A DNA stretch of 64,000 nt, taken from NCBI RefSeq assembly GCF_016583765.1, contig NZ_NRRR01000004.1, positions 186,001-250,000 of the forward strand, read 5' to 3'. Made by a program: the position numbers and the translations under genes. Source of the DNA: Chromatium weissei (GTDB lineage: Bacteria > Pseudomonadota > Gammaproteobacteria > Chromatiales > Chromatiaceae). The notes under the pieces were generated by a model. The model had not been told where the DNA came from. It saw only the letters and a program-made list of their open reading frames with translations, and ran no database searches. Shown piece by piece: positions 17,400 to 27,439 of the stretch (positions are counted from its first letter, which is position 1; each line of letters begins with the position of its first letter).

Positions 17400-19379
17400 A
17401 TGAACCCTTTGAACAACATGAAGATTTCCAGCCGACTCCACCTCATTACCGGCATCGTCATTATTTCTAGTTTAGCAATTTACTTCATTCTAATGTTATT
17501 GCTACACAGATTAGAACAAAGCAGCATTCGCGTATTTGAGCACGAAGCCAAGGCGCACATTCTCACGCAAACCATGACCGCACAATTGAATATGGTGAGC
17601 CGTTTATCGCGCAATATCATGCTCGGCAGCGATTTTGAGAAAAATCTGGCTGAAATTAAAGCAATGGAAACCGCAATTCGCACCAATTTTGATACGTTAT
17701 CTGCTGCACTCAATAGCGCAGAAGAACAGCAATTGGCGGCTTCCAGTCGCAAAAGCACACTGGCATTCGTCAGTATTGTTTTGTCCATGATTGAAGAAAT
17801 GCGCGCATTACCGGCGCCGCAACGTCACACATTATTTGAACGGTATGAACGCGATGCCACGCCACCCGCACAGGAATCACGCAAGTATTTCGGTGAATTA
17901 ACGCGACTTGCTGAACGGCATTATCAGGCCGCAACAGTTGATGCAAAACAGCAGTTTAATTACTTAATCATGTCGTTGAATGTGAGTGTTCCGTTTTATA
18001 TTTTGATTTTAAGTCTGATTATGTTTTTCATTGCGCGATCCATTACCAAACCGCTCAATCAATTGACTATCGCAATGGCGACCTTGATTAAAGGCGAGGG
18101 TAATTTAAGTCAACGTTTGAACATTGCAGGACATCACGAATTGGCGCAAATGGCGCAGAGTTTTAATGCGTTCACGCAGAGTATTCAACAGCTCATTGGG
18201 CAAATGCACCATCACAGTTCTCATGCGGTGGGTGCGGCATTTAATTTGGAAGTGGATTCGGAAGACACGCTGAAACATGTGGGTTTGGCTGCCGATCAAA
18301 TGGCGGCGGTGGCGACTGCCAGCGAGCAGATGACGGCAACGACGGATGCAATTGCACAAAGTTGCGGTCATGCCGCTGAACAAGCGCATGAAGCCAGCAC
18401 CATTGCGGCTGAAGGGGCGGAGGTGGTGCAGCGCACCATTGCCACCATGCAAACCATGACGCAGATCGTGAAATCGGCTTCGGAAATCGTGCAAGACCTC
18501 GGTACACGCTCCGATCAAATCGATGCAATTGTGGGTTCAATTAAAGCAATTGCGAATCAAACCAATCTGTTGGCGTTGAATGCTGCGATTGAAGCGGCGC
18601 GGGCGGGCGAGCAGGGACGCGGGTTTGCTGTGGTGGCGACTGAAGTGCGGGCGCTGGCGGAGCGTACGAATCAGGCGACTCGTGAAATCAGCGAGATGAT
18701 TCAAGGTATTCAGCAGGAAACCAGTAAAGCCGTGATTTCAATGCGCCAAAGTGTGGTTGAAGCCGAGCAGGGTTCCAATGAAGCCATGCACTCCGGCGAT
18801 GCGCTGGCAAATATCTTGAGTAGTGCGACTGCATTGAATTCGGAAATCAATCAAATTGCGACTGCGACTGAAGAGCTTGCGACGACCAATAATGAAGTGG
18901 CGAACAACATTTTGCGCATCAGTGAAATCACACAGGTTTCCCGCGATCAATCCAAGCGCACGGAAACCACAGTCGGCAGCATGATGGAGACGTTTCAGGC
19001 ACTGCAAACGCTGCTCGGTCAATTCAAAAATGACGATGATCTCAATTGCGCATTGCATAAAGCCAAGGTCGCGCATCTCGTCTTTGTGCGCAAAATCAAA
19101 CAGCAATTGCGCACTAGCGCGCCAGCCAATCCCGATGCGCTGCCGACGCATCACACCTGCAATTTTGGTCAGTGGTATCACGGCGCTGGGCTGGCGCTGT
19201 TTCGAGATAACGCGGCGTTCCGTGAAATCGATGTGCATCACAAGCAGGTACATGAATTGGCAAAACAAGCACTTGCAGCGCACAACGCCGATCAACGTGC
19301 GCAAGCCGATCAGCTTTATCACACGATGGTCGCCGCTTCCAATCGACTGCAAGCACTGCTGGATCGCTTAACTGCATGA
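17400..19379 (+). CDS. methyl-accepting chemotaxis protein with C-terminal CZB domain
   Basis: A 659-residue chemoreceptor. TM1 is about 18-38. A helical periplasmic four-helix-bundle sensor covers about 40-190, and TM2 about 195-218 ([17 protein letters not shown]). HAMP follows, then the signalling bundle with tip [20 protein letters not shown] near residue 387. The C-terminus (about 545-655) is a chemoreceptor zinc-binding (CZB) domain: a His-bearing helix [11 protein letters not shown], the HTCNFGQWY motif with Cys587, and [11 protein letters not shown] domains bind zinc and can sense zinc or reactive chlorine species. A GAGGAA ribosome site precedes the ATG. The stop overlaps the waaA start (ATGA). 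Confidence 0.93.
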   Translation: MNPLNNMKISSRLHLITGIVIISSLAIYFILMLLLHRLEQSSIRVFEHEAKAHILTQTMTAQLNMVSRLSRNIMLGSDFEKNLAEIKAMETAIRTNFDTLSAALNSAEEQQLAASSRKSTLAFVSIVLSMIEEMRALPAPQRHTLFERYERDATPPAQESRKYFGELTRLAERHYQAATVDAKQQFNYLIMSLNVSVPFYILILSLIMFFIARSITKPLNQLTIAMATLIKGEGNLSQRLNIAGHHELAQMAQSFNAFTQSIQQLIGQMHHHSSHAVGAAFNLEVDSEDTLKHVGLAADQMAAVATASEQMTATTDAIAQSCGHAAEQAHEASTIAAEGAEVVQRTIATMQTMTQIVKSASEIVQDLGTRSDQIDAIVGSIKAIANQTNLLALNAAIEAARAGEQGRGFAVVATEVRALAERTNQATREISEMIQGIQQETSKAVISMRQSVVEAEQGSNEAMHSGDALANILSSATALNSEINQIATATEELATTNNEVANNILRISEITQVSRDQSKRTETTVGSMMETFQALQTLLGQFKNDDDLNCALHKAKVAHLVFVRKIKQQLRTSAPANPDALPTHHTCNFGQWYHGAGLALFRDNAAFREIDVHHKQVHELAKQALAAHNADQRAQADQLYHTMVAASNRLQALLDRLTA

Positions 19380-20671
19380 AATTAAAACATTACACCGGGT
19401 TGATGCGACTGGTGCTGCCGCTGGCGCTGGCGCGACTGTATTGGCGCAGTGTGCGCAGTCCGGCGTATCGCACTCGCATCGGTGAACGGCTGGCATTGAC
19501 CTCAGTGCCCGCGCCACGCACTGACATTTGGATTCACGCCGTTTCGGTCGGCGAGGTGCAGGCTGCCGCGCCGCTGGTGCGTCATCTGCTGGCGCGAATT
19601 CCGCCGCCGCGCATTTTGATGACAACGACCACGCCCACCGGCGCGAATCGTGTGCGCGAATTGTTTGGCGAGCGCGTGGCGCATCGTTATTTACCCTTTG
19701 ATTTACCGAGCATTGTTGGACGCTTTCTCGCGCAAACCCAGCCGCACTGTTTGATTGTGATGGAAACCGAAATTTGGCCGAATCTGCTCGTTGCCTGCGC
19801 CGAGCGCGGCATTTCGACCGTGCTGGCAAATGCGCGGTTATCGGCACAATCAGCGCGAGGTTATGCGCGATTGCCGCAGTTGACGCAATTCACGCTGGCA
19901 CATTTCACCGTGATTGCCGCGCAGACGACCGCCGATGCCGAACGCTTCATCGCGCTGGGTGCGCATTCAGCGCGAGTGCACGTCATGGGTAATCTGAAAT
20001 TTGAGCAAAGTTCGCCACCGAAAATGCACGAACAGGCAGCGACGCTTCGTGAGCATTGGGGCGGCGCCGCGCGTCCGGTGTGGGTGGCGGCGAGTACGCA
20101 CGAGGGCGAGGAATCGCTGTTATTGAATGCGCATCGGCGATTACGAATGCAATTGCCGAATGCGTTGCTGGTGTTGGTTCCGCGTCATCCTGAACGTTTT
20201 GATCGCGTTGCGACGTTGATTTCACGTCAGAATTTGCCATTCACGCGGCGGAGTGTGCAGACGAATTGTGATGCGGAAATTGCCGTGTTTCTCGGTGACA
20301 GCATGGGCGAATTGCCGTTGCTGTTGGCAGCCAGCGATGTGGCGTTTATCGGTGGCAGTTTGGTTGCCGTGGGCGGTCACAATCCGTTGGAAGCAGCGGC
20401 TGTTGCCGTGCCGGTAATCGTCGGGCCGCACACCTTCAATTTCGCAGCGATCACGGAAGGGCTGATTGCTGCTGGCGCGGCGATCCGAGTGAATAACGCC
20501 GAGGCGCTGGCGCAGCAGTTACAACAGTGGCTGATGAATACGGCGTTGCGGGTGGAAATGGGTGCACGCGGGCAACGGATGGTAATGGACAATCGTGGCG
20601 CACTGACGCGATTGGTGGAAATACTGAATGCAGTGACGGCATCGAGCGCCGTCACAATGCCGATGAATTAA
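19376..20671 (+). CDS. waaA: 3-deoxy-D-manno-octulosonic acid (Kdo) transferase
   Basis: WaaA (KdtA) transfers Kdo from CMP-Kdo to lipid IVA on the inner face of the cytoplasmic membrane. The 431-residue GT-B enzyme shows an N-terminal hydrophobic anchor ([12 protein letters not shown]), the [12 protein letters not shown] loop, [17 protein letters not shown] and the nucleotide-binding [19 protein letters not shown]. It overlaps the preceding chemoreceptor gene by four bases, which suggests coupled translation of two unrelated functions. Its stop codon overlaps the ppiB stop on the other strand by three bases, so the two genes end tail to tail. Confidence 0.95.
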   Translation: MKLKHYTGLMRLVLPLALARLYWRSVRSPAYRTRIGERLALTSVPAPRTDIWIHAVSVGEVQAAAPLVRHLLARIPPPRILMTTTTPTGANRVRELFGERVAHRYLPFDLPSIVGRFLAQTQPHCLIVMETEIWPNLLVACAERGISTVLANARLSAQSARGYARLPQLTQFTLAHFTVIAAQTTADAERFIALGAHSARVHVMGNLKFEQSSPPKMHEQAATLREHWGGAARPVWVAASTHEGEESLLLNAHRRLRMQLPNALLVLVPRHPERFDRVATLISRQNLPFTRRSVQTNCDAEIAVFLGDSMGELPLLLAASDVAFIGGSLVAVGGHNPLEAAAVAVPVIVGPHTFNFAAITEGLIAAGAAIRVNNAEALAQQLQQWLMNTALRVEMGARGQRMVMDNRGALTRLVEILNAVTASSAVTMPMN

Positions 20672-21156
20672 GCGAGCACCTCTGCTTTCTCAATCACGAC
20701 ATTCTGCTTGGGCACATCCTGATGACCTTTGCGACTGCCGGTGTCCACGCCTTTAATTTTATTGACATTTTCCATACCTTCAACCACACGCCCGAACACG
20801 CAATAACCCCAACCATCCTGACCGGGATAATCCAGAAAACTGTTGTTTGCCACGTTGATGAAAAACTGCGAGCTGGCAGAATGCGGATCGGGTGTGCGCG
20901 CCATCGCCAACGTACCAATTTGATTTTTCAAGCCATTTTTCGCCTCGTTCTGAATCGGACTGCGCGTCGCCTTCTCGGTGAAATCCACAGTCATACCGCC
21001 GCCCTGCACCATAAAACCATCAATCACGCGATGAAAAATCGTGCCGTCGTAATGTCCTTCACGCACATATTGCTCAAAATTAGCGCAGGTCAATGGCGCT
21101 TTTTCAGCATCCAGTTCAATTAAAATATCGCCGTAATTGGTCGTCAGTTTGATCAT
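20668..21156 (-). CDS. ppiB: peptidyl-prolyl cis-trans isomerase, cyclophilin type
   Basis: A cytoplasmic cyclophilin of 162 residues that catalyses proline isomerisation. The start [16 protein letters not shown] is the family N-terminus; an in-frame extension to 21228 is not conserved. Active-site segments are [33 protein letters not shown] and [13 protein letters not shown]. No signal peptide, so PpiB rather than PpiA. It lies downstream of the cobalamin operon on the same strand with a 68-base gap, so it may have its own promoter. Confidence 0.95.
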   Translation of the reverse strand: MIKLTTNYGDILIELDAEKAPLTCANFEQYVREGHYDGTIFHRVIDGFMVQGGGMTVDFTEKATRSPIQNEAKNGLKNQIGTLAMARTPDPHSASSQFFINVANNSFLDYPGQDGWGYCVFGRVVEGMENVNKIKGVDTGSRKGHQDVPKQNVVIEKAEVLA

Positions 21157-21224
21157 CGTATTATCCAAATCGTGAATGAAAAGAAGTCGGGCATGGTACG
21201 GGTTTAATTCGAATTTGTCAGTTT

Positions 21225-22061
21225 TCAATTGTCCGTTTTTAATGGCGCGAGTCGGTCGATTTGCGCCGCAATTCGTTCAGCAACCTCCACCAATTCCAAA
21301 CCGCCGCAACCCCACGCACTACCCGCCACGCGAATCGTCGGCAAGCGCGTCAGCAACGTTTGAAATAGCGCATGTCGCCCGTAAGCCGCATTGGTTAACG
21401 CTTGATTTTGCTCGAAATAACCGAGCAGCAGCACGTCCGGCGGAGTCTGCACCAACTGCTCCAACGGAAATTGTCCCCAGCCAGAATGCTGCGCTGCCGC
21501 ATTGCGCAAACCCAGCCGTTGCAGCACGTCATCAACGTAGGTTTTCGCGCCCGCCGTGCCACCATTTGGTCGTAAATACAACACGTTATACGGTGGACGC
21601 GGCGTTGCTGCGAGCGCCTCCATTCGCCATGCCAACGCCGCAATTTTGGCCTCAATTTCCGCACCGCGTCCCAACCGAGCAGCCAGTTGTCGCGCCGTAT
21701 TCAACGCATCATTCCAATTTTTCGGATACGGCAGCGCAATCACCTCAATTCCTTGATTTTTCAATAGTTCCGCGTGATGTTGTCCCATCCAACCGCTGTA
21801 AACCAACGCGATATTCGGTTTCAGCGCCAGCATTTCCTCCACGCTGCCGCGATTCGGCGCATAACGCACCGCAGCAGCGGCGAGCGGCGACAGTTGCGGA
21901 TTATGGCTGGCGCGAGAAACCGAAATAATCTGTTTTGAATCAGCAATTTGCAGCAATAACAAATCAGCACATAAATTGGTGCTCGCAACCGTTGGCAATG
22001 AATCTGCCTGCGCCGCCAATACACACCACAATAGACCGATGAATACGCTAATACGCTGCAT
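21225..22061 (-). CDS. btuF: cobalamin-type ABC transporter substrate-binding protein (BtuF-like)
   Basis: A 278-residue periplasmic binding protein of the BtuF/FecB class. The N-terminal signal peptide is [20 protein letters not shown]. Two lobes follow, with [20 protein letters not shown] at the start of lobe 1, [19 protein letters not shown] before the connecting helix, and a lobe-2 segment [15 protein letters not shown]. Its context makes vitamin B12 or a cobinamide the most likely ligand: its start overlaps the cobU stop, and it ends the cobQ-metH-cobU operon. The matching permease and ATPase are probably the genes at 54.8-56.5 kb. A haem or siderophore ligand is a less likely alternative. 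Confidence 0.8.
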   Translation of the reverse strand: MQRISVFIGLLWCVLAAQADSLPTVASTNLCADLLLLQIADSKQIISVSRASHNPQLSPLAAAAVRYAPNRGSVEEMLALKPNIALVYSGWMGQHHAELLKNQGIEVIALPYPKNWNDALNTARQLAARLGRGAEIEAKIAALAWRMEALAATPRPPYNVLYLRPNGGTAGAKTYVDDVLQRLGLRNAAAQHSGWGQFPLEQLVQTPPDVLLLGYFEQNQALTNAAYGRHALFQTLLTRLPTIRVAGSAWGCGGLELVEVAERIAAQIDRLAPLKTDN

Positions 22062-22630
22062 TATTCAATTCGCACACCGAAACGATTTAATTCCAACGCA
22101 TAACCACCAGTGACTAAATAAGTCGCGTCGCATTGCCCACCGAGACGACGAATCAATTCACCTAAACGGTCACGAAATAACCGCCCAATTGGATACGCCG
22201 GAATGACTCCCCAACCGGTTTCTTCGGCAACAAAAATAATTAACGCTGGGTGATTTTTCAATTGCTCAAACAACTGCGTCACCTGAAGTTGCCATTGCGT
22301 TTCATTCAGTTCAATTAAATTCGCTGTCCAAGTGCCGAGCGAATCAATCAATAAACAATACTGCGCATTTCGATAATCAGCGAGCGTTGTCGCCAATTCA
22401 ATTGGAACACACACAGTTTGCCATGTCGCCGGACGGCGAATGCGATGCGTCGCAATACGCGCTGTCCATTCTGCATCATTCGCATTTTCAATTGCCGTTG
22501 CGCAATACATCACTTGACGTTGTGATTCATGCGCTAAACGTTCCGCCCATTCACTTTTACCACTTCGCGCTGGACCAGTAATCAGAATTGTTTCTCCCTT
22601 TAATAAAGGAGGCTGAGTGGATTTATTCAT
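22061..22630 (-). CDS. cobU: adenosylcobinamide kinase/adenosylcobinamide-phosphate guanylyltransferase
   Basis: CobU phosphorylates adenosylcobinamide and then attaches GMP, a late step in cobalamin nucleotide-loop assembly and in cobinamide salvage. The 189-residue protein has the P-loop GPARSGKS (19-26), the [12 protein letters not shown] region with the His that accepts GMP, and [21 protein letters not shown]. The first 12 residues (up to LLKGE) look like an added leader: they encode PPLLKGE from a palindromic CTCCTTTATTAAAGGGAG stretch. This resembles the repeat seen in metH. The start ATG lies inside the metH terminal codons, so translation is coupled. Confidence 0.94.
   Translation of the reverse strand: MNKSTQPPLLKGETILITGPARSGKSEWAERLAHESQRQVMYCATAIENANDAEWTARIATHRIRRPATWQTVCVPIELATTLADYRNAQYCLLIDSLGTWTANLIELNETQWQLQVTQLFEQLKNHPALIIFVAEETGWGVIPAYPIGRLFRDRLGELIRRLGGQCDATYLVTGGYALELNRFGVRIE
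22598..22615. repeat. palindromic repeat half-copy in the cobU 5' end
   Basis: CTCCCTTTAATAAAGGAG is a nearly perfect palindrome and encodes the PPLLKGE part of the cobU leader on the minus strand. It shares the C-run/TTT/AAA/G-run architecture of the metH element, but it is shorter and more degenerate. It may be a remnant or a related small mobile palindrome. Confidence 0.4.
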
Positions 22631-25600
22631 AACCTAACACAGGCGATAACCAGCGTTCTGCTTCTGCCAGCGTCATTCCTTTACGCTCGGCATAATCAAT
22701 CACCTGATCTTTTTGAATTTTACCCGTACCAAAATAACGCGCATCAGAATGAGAAAAATACCAACCAGAAACCGCCGCAGTTGGCAACATAGCAAAGTTT
22801 TCCGTCAGCGTTAAACCAATACGCTGATTCGGTTTTAATAATTGCCATAACGTACCTTTTTCCGTGTGATCGGGACAGGCTGCATAACCCGGCGCGGGAC
22901 GAATGCCTTGATATTGTTCAGCAATCAATTCCGCATTATTCAATACTTCATTCGGCGCATAACCCCAATAATGCGTTCTTATCAATTGATGCAATCGCTC
23001 TGCAAAGGCTTCCGCTAAACGATCCGCCAATGCCTTTAACATAATTGCGCTGTAATCATCATTATCGGCAGCAAAACGCGCTAAATGCGCTTCAATACCA
23101 ATTCCAGTGGTTAATGCAAATGCACCGAGATAATCGCGCTGCTGCGATTCTTTAGGCGCAATAAAATCACTCAAACACAGATTAAATTGATTGCGTTCAC
23201 CATTGCGCAACATTTGCTGACGTAAATGATGCAATCGTGTTAATTCCGTGCTGCGCGATTCATCGGTATAAATTGCAATATCATCATCCGCAATGCGATT
23301 AGCAGGAAAAAAGCCAAATACACAGCGCGCTGTTAACCAATGTTCATTGACCAATTGCGCTAAAAATGGCTTTGCCTCAGCAAAGAGTTCCCGCGCTTCT
23401 TTGCCAACAATTTCATCATCGAGAATATCAGGAAATTTACCCGCCAATTCCCACGCATTAAAGAATGGCAGCCAATCAATACACTCAACTAATTCAGTGA
23501 GTGGAAAATCATCAATCACGCCAATCACACAATCGCCATTGCGCTCGATCTTTAGATTAAATCCCCCCTTTCCCCCTTTTTCTAAGGGGGGAAAAGCAGA
23601 AAGCCCCCCTTTAGCAAAGGGGGGTTGATAGAATTTTTCAAATTCCGGTGCAAGCATTACCGGACGCGGCGGTTGATAATTCGCCCAATCAATTCGTATT
23701 CGATTTGCCCGCGCATTCGCAATTGACATGGCTTTACGGGCATTATCTTTATTCTCACGCGCAGCGCGAATTGCCGCATATTCTGTGTTGATTTCAGCAA
23801 TGTAATCGCCGCGCATATCATCACTGAGCAATTTAGATGCAACGCCAACTGCCCGCGACGCATCTGGAACATAAATCACTGGCGCAGTGCGCTGCGGCGC
23901 AATTTTTAATGCCGTATGCAATTTAGATGTTGTTGCACCGCCAATTAACAGCGGAATATTCAAACCCTGACGCGGCATTTCTTGTGCGACATGCACCATT
24001 TCATCCAATGACGGCGTAATTAAACCCGATAAACCAATAATATCAACTTGCTCTTCACGAGCGCGTTGAAAAATAGTTTCTGCTGAAACCATTACACCGA
24101 GATCAATCACTTCATAATTATTGCATTGTAAAACGACACCAACGATATTTTTACCAATATCGTGCACATCACCTTTCACGGTCGCCATTAAAATGCGCCC
24201 ATTATTTTTTGCCATATCACCGGCAGCGGCTTTTTCTGCTTCTAAATACGGAAACAGATAAGCAACCGCTTTTTTCATCACTCGCGCTGATTTCACCACC
24301 TGCGGCAAAAACATCTTGCCTGCGCCAAATAAATCACCAACGTGATTCATTCCCGCCATTAACGGCCCTTCAATCACGAGTAGCGGTCGTCCTAATAGCT
24401 GCCGTGCTGCTTCCGTATCCTCATCAATGTAATCAGTGATGCCTTTTACTAGCGAATGAGTTAAACGTTTTTCAATATCCCAACTGCGCCATTCTTGTTC
24501 TTCTGGACGCATTTCTGTTGCGCCATCACCTTGATAACGCGGCGCAATTTCTAATAAACGCTCGGTGCCATCAATACGACGATTTAGAATGACATCCTCA
24601 ACTGCGTCGCGCAATTCAATAGGTAAATCATCGTAAATCGCTAATTGACCAGCATTGACAATTCCCATATCCATGCCAGCGCGAATGGCGTGATATAAAA
24701 AGACCGCGTGAATTGCTTCGCGCACTGGATTATTGCCGCGAAATGAAAACGAAACATTAGATACACCGCCAGAGATTTTCGCATGAGGCAAACTGCGTTT
24801 AATTTCACGGGTAGCTTCAATAAAATCAACTGCGTAATTATTGTGTTCTTCAATTCCAGTGGCGACAGCAAAGATATTCGGATCAAAAATAATATCTTCT
24901 GCCGGAAAACCCACTTGTTCAGTCAATAACCGATAAGCGCGAGTGCAGATTTCAATTTTGCGAGCTTGCGTATCTGCTTGCCCAATTTCATCAAATGCCA
25001 TAACGATTACTGCTGCGCCATAACGCCGACATAATCGCGCCTGCTGTAAAAACTTCGCCTCACCTTCTTTCATTGAAATGGAATTCACAATGGGCTTACC
25101 CTGAACGCATTTCAATCCGGTTTCAATCACTTCCCATTTCGATGAATCAATCATCACTGGAACGCGTGCAATATCCGGTTCCGCTGCAATTAAATTAAGA
25201 AAACGCCGCATCGCTGCGACTGCATCCAGCAATCCTTCATCCATATTGACATCAATGATTTGAGCACCGTTTTCTACCTGCTCTAATGCGACGCTTAAAG
25301 CGGTATCGTAATCGCCTTCTTTAATTAACCGCTTAAATCGCGCCGAGCCAGTGACATTTGTGCGTTCACCGATATTCACGAATAAAGAATCAGCGCCGAT
25401 ATTAAATGGTTCTAATCCTGATAAACGACAGGCGGGCGCGATATTGGGACGTTGGCGTGGCGCAATTCCTGCCACTGTTTTTGCTATTGCGCGAATATGA
25501 TCAGGCGTTGTGCCGCAACAGCCGCCAATAATGTTAAGAAAACCACTTTGTGCCCAATTTGCAATTTCAGTTGCCATTTGTTCTGAATCGAGATCATAAC

Positions 25601-26441
25601 CACCCAATTCATTCGGTAATCCGGCATTGGGATGCGCAGAAACCATGCAGTCGGCAATGCGTGCTAATTCCTGCACATAGGGGCGCAATTCATACGGGCC
25701 GAGTGCACAATTTAATCCGACGCTAATTGGATCGGCATGGCGCAATGAATTAAAAAATGCTTCAGTTGTTTGTCCGGTTAATGTGCGTCCCGATTGATCG
25801 GTAATTGTTCCAGACAGCATGATCGGGTATTCAATTTCGTCTTCATCAAATACCTTACGCACGGCAAAAATAGCCGCTTTTGCATTCAATGTGTCAAAAA
25901 TAGTTTCAATTAAAATGATGTCTGCGCCACCCGCAATTAAACCGCGAGTGGATTCAGTATACGCAGCAACGAGCGTATCAAAATCAACATTGCGATGACC
26001 GGGGTCATTCACATCCGGTGAAATAGACGCGGTGCGATTGGTAGGGCCGAGAACACCTGCGACAAAACGCGGTTTATCTGGTGTTGAATAGGCATCGGCT
26101 GCTGCGCGTGCTAATTGCGCTGCGGCAACGTTTATTTCATAAGAGAGCGCCTCCATGCCGTAATCTGCCATTGCAATTTGCGTGGCATTAAAACTGTTGG
26201 TTTCAATAATATCTGCGCCGGCTTCTAAATAGGCACGATGAATTCCGTCAATGACATCGGGGCGCGTTAATACCAATAAATCGTTATTGCCTTTGACATC
26301 GCTCGGCCAGTCAGCAAAGCGTTCTCCACGATAATCTGCTTCAGTGAGTTTATGGCGCTGAATCATGGTTCCCATTGCGCCATCAAGAATTAAAATGGAT
26401 TCGGCGAGACGGGCGTTTAAGCGGAAAGTTGAATTAAACAT
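22623..26441 (-). CDS. metH: cobalamin-dependent methionine synthase
   Basis: MetH transfers the methyl group of methyltetrahydrofolate to homocysteine through methylcobalamin. Modules in order: homocysteine-binding barrel (about 1-320) with zinc ligands near Cys243 and the pair in [10 protein letters not shown] around 305; pterin barrel (about 345-610); B12 cap and B12-binding domain with the DVHDIG ligand motif near 757; and the reactivation domain with [15 protein letters not shown] near 1180. At 1272 residues it is longer than the E. coli enzyme. Part of the excess is an in-frame insert at about 936-962 in the linker between the B12 and reactivation domains, encoded by a palindromic DNA repeat. 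It lies 11 bases after the HEPN gene and overlaps cobU. Confidence 0.97.
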   Translation of the reverse strand: MFNSTFRLNARLAESILILDGAMGTMIQRHKLTEADYRGERFADWPSDVKGNNDLLVLTRPDVIDGIHRAYLEAGADIIETNSFNATQIAMADYGMEALSYEINVAAAQLARAAADAYSTPDKPRFVAGVLGPTNRTASISPDVNDPGHRNVDFDTLVAAYTESTRGLIAGGADIILIETIFDTLNAKAAIFAVRKVFDEDEIEYPIMLSGTITDQSGRTLTGQTTEAFFNSLRHADPISVGLNCALGPYELRPYVQELARIADCMVSAHPNAGLPNELGGYDLDSEQMATEIANWAQSGFLNIIGGCCGTTPDHIRAIAKTVAGIAPRQRPNIAPACRLSGLEPFNIGADSLFVNIGERTNVTGSARFKRLIKEGDYDTALSVALEQVENGAQIIDVNMDEGLLDAVAAMRRFLNLIAAEPDIARVPVMIDSSKWEVIETGLKCVQGKPIVNSISMKEGEAKFLQQARLCRRYGAAVIVMAFDEIGQADTQARKIEICTRAYRLLTEQVGFPAEDIIFDPNIFAVATGIEEHNNYAVDFIEATREIKRSLPHAKISGGVSNVSFSFRGNNPVREAIHAVFLYHAIRAGMDMGIVNAGQLAIYDDLPIELRDAVEDVILNRRIDGTERLLEIAPRYQGDGATEMRPEEQEWRSWDIEKRLTHSLVKGITDYIDEDTEAARQLLGRPLLVIEGPLMAGMNHVGDLFGAGKMFLPQVVKSARVMKKAVAYLFPYLEAEKAAAGDMAKNNGRILMATVKGDVHDIGKNIVGVVLQCNNYEVIDLGVMVSAETIFQRAREEQVDIIGLSGLITPSLDEMVHVAQEMPRQGLNIPLLIGGATTSKLHTALKIAPQRTAPVIYVPDASRAVGVASKLLSDDMRGDYIAEINTEYAAIRAARENKDNARKAMSIANARANRIRIDWANYQPPRPVMLAPEFEKFYQPPFAKGGLSAFPPLEKGGKGGFNLKIERNGDCVIGVIDDFPLTELVECIDWLPFFNAWELAGKFPDILDDEIVGKEARELFAEAKPFLAQLVNEHWLTARCVFGFFPANRIADDDIAIYTDESRSTELTRLHHLRQQMLRNGERNQFNLCLSDFIAPKESQQRDYLGAFALTTGIGIEAHLARFAADNDDYSAIMLKALADRLAEAFAERLHQLIRTHYWGYAPNEVLNNAELIAEQYQGIRPAPGYAACPDHTEKGTLWQLLKPNQRIGLTLTENFAMLPTAAVSGWYFSHSDARYFGTGKIQKDQVIDYAERKGMTLAEAERWLSPVLGYE
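23563..23627. repeat. in-frame palindromic repeat element inside metH
   Basis: About 65 bases hold two G/C-run palindromes. CCCCCCTTT (23604-23612) and AAAGGGGGG (23616-23624) are exact inverted repeats with a 3-base loop. CCCCCTT (23572-23578) and AAGGGGG (23584-23590) form a second hairpin. Read on the coding strand it encodes QPPFAKGG...[11 protein letters not shown], a peptide pattern I know from dispersed repeats in many bacterial genomes. It sits between conserved MetH domains and keeps the frame. Confidence 0.85.
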
Positions 26442-26452
26442 TTTGGGTGTCC

Positions 26453-26845
26453 TTAATAAGTTTTCAATAATATCAATACGGCATTTAAGAATTGATTCGC
26501 TGCCACAATTGCCTGCTCTGCTTGCAATTCGGAAACATGAGCAACACCACCATAATCGCCTAGCGCCCTAATTTCAAAAAGCCAATTTAAGTTTTTACCC
26601 TGCTCTTTACTTAATTTTCCGGTTTTGACAAATCGCTGATGAATCGAGGCAATGACACCGCTGTGTTTGCTAAAGTCGAGACCTTCGTTTAGCAATACTG
26701 CCGTCGCACCATAAAACGCAGCATAATAAGCTCGTGAAGCAGCAAAATCGTAATAGCCATTTGTTGTCAGTGCATTTGCAGCGGCAAGTGATTGTTTAGC
26801 TCTTTCAATGTTGGCGATAATTTCTTGTTGATTGTCCCGTGTCAT
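26453..26845 (-). CDS. HEPN domain protein
   Basis: A 130-residue all-helical protein of the HEPN family (PF05168-like). It has the paired helices with [20 protein letters not shown] and the closing [12 protein letters not shown]...[13 protein letters not shown] proteins next to MNT nucleotidyltransferases form toxin-antitoxin pairs, with HEPN as an RNase toxin. I find no canonical RX4-6H RNase motif here; the only candidate Arg-His pair, in [11 protein letters not shown], has nine residues between. It may therefore be a non-nucleolytic or inactive variant. It overlaps the MNT gene by four bases and lies 11 bases before metH, inside the B12 operon. Confidence 0.82.
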   Translation of the reverse strand: MTRDNQQEIIANIERAKQSLAAANALTTNGYYDFAASRAYYAAFYGATAVLLNEGLDFSKHSGVIASIHQRFVKTGKLSKEQGKNLNWLFEIRALGDYGGVAHVSELQAEQAIVAANQFLNAVLILLKTY

Positions 26846-27159
26846 AATCTAATCCCTTCACGTTTTGCATTACGATAAAGCTGAATTGTGCCATGTTCAA
26901 AATCATTTGCCATCACTGGCTTGGCGGAAATCAACCACGTTGATTCCATTTGCACCGGATAAAGTATTTCAATCAATTGATACAGTTCGGCAATGTAATC
27001 AAATGATTGATTTAGAAGCACCAATAAATCAATATCACTTGCAGCTTGCGATTGACCACGTGCTACCGATCCGTAAAGAATCAAGCCAACAAATTGATCA
27101 CCATAATGTTTGGCAAGCTCTACTTTGCAGTGATCTATAACTTCATTGATTTCGGTCAT
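26842..27159 (-). CDS. MNT-type nucleotidyltransferase domain protein
   Basis: A 105-residue minimal nucleotidyltransferase. The active-site pattern is clear: GLILYGSVARGQSQAASDIDLLVL, carrying the GS...G motif and the Asp-x-Asp metal ligands of the polymerase-beta fold. MNT antitoxins are known to modify their HEPN partner by adding AMP groups. The gene overlaps the end of the Cys-rich gene by 17 bases and the start of the HEPN gene by four, so all are cotranslated in the operon. The Asp-x-Asp pair suggests that the enzyme is active. The pair could also have a non-toxic regulatory role. Confidence 0.85.
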   Translation of the reverse strand: MTEINEVIDHCKVELAKHYGDQFVGLILYGSVARGQSQAASDIDLLVLLNQSFDYIAELYQLIEILYPVQMESTWLISAKPVMANDFEHGTIQLYRNAKREGIRL

Positions 27160-27436
27160 GTGCCATCTCTTTATTCCACAGCCTCGGCTGTTCTAACCAC
27201 TTTTGTATAAACTGCCATGATGCCGCATAACCATCATGCGGTAATTGGCAATGAGAACAATCTTTGCGCGGTTGACCGTGACGATCAATGAATATCGAAT
27301 AATTGCCGAAACAAATGTACGCATACAAAGGGCAATAACAAAATAGGCAATTAAATTCGTGTTGAATCCCGCTGTGACAGGGATAAAATGCACAGGCGGT
27401 ATTGGTAAAACCTTTGAATGATGCTGCGTCATTCAT
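27143..27436 (-). CDS. cysteine-rich small domain protein of the cobalamin operon
   Basis: A 97-residue protein with eight cysteines, including YPCHSG, the central FNCLFCYCPLYAY and KDCSHCQLPHDGY. This matches the cysteine-rich small domain family (PF04071-like), which recurs beside cobalamin biosynthesis genes in archaea and bacteria. The Cys pattern suggests a bound metal ion or Fe-S cluster. No function is established. The start ATG at 27434-27436 is three bases beyond the cobQ stop, and the end overlaps the MNT gene. The position supports a role connected with corrinoids or cobalt. Confidence 0.8.
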   Translation of the reverse strand: MNDAASFKGFTNTACAFYPCHSGIQHEFNCLFCYCPLYAYICFGNYSIFIDRHGQPRKDCSHCQLPHDGYAASWQFIQKWLEQPRLWNKEMAHDRNQ

Positions 27437-27439
27437 TAT

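Noticed and set aside
23563..23627. metH G/C-run hairpins as a transcription terminator
   Set aside because: They lie in the middle of an intact coding frame and lack a proper T-run on the coding strand.
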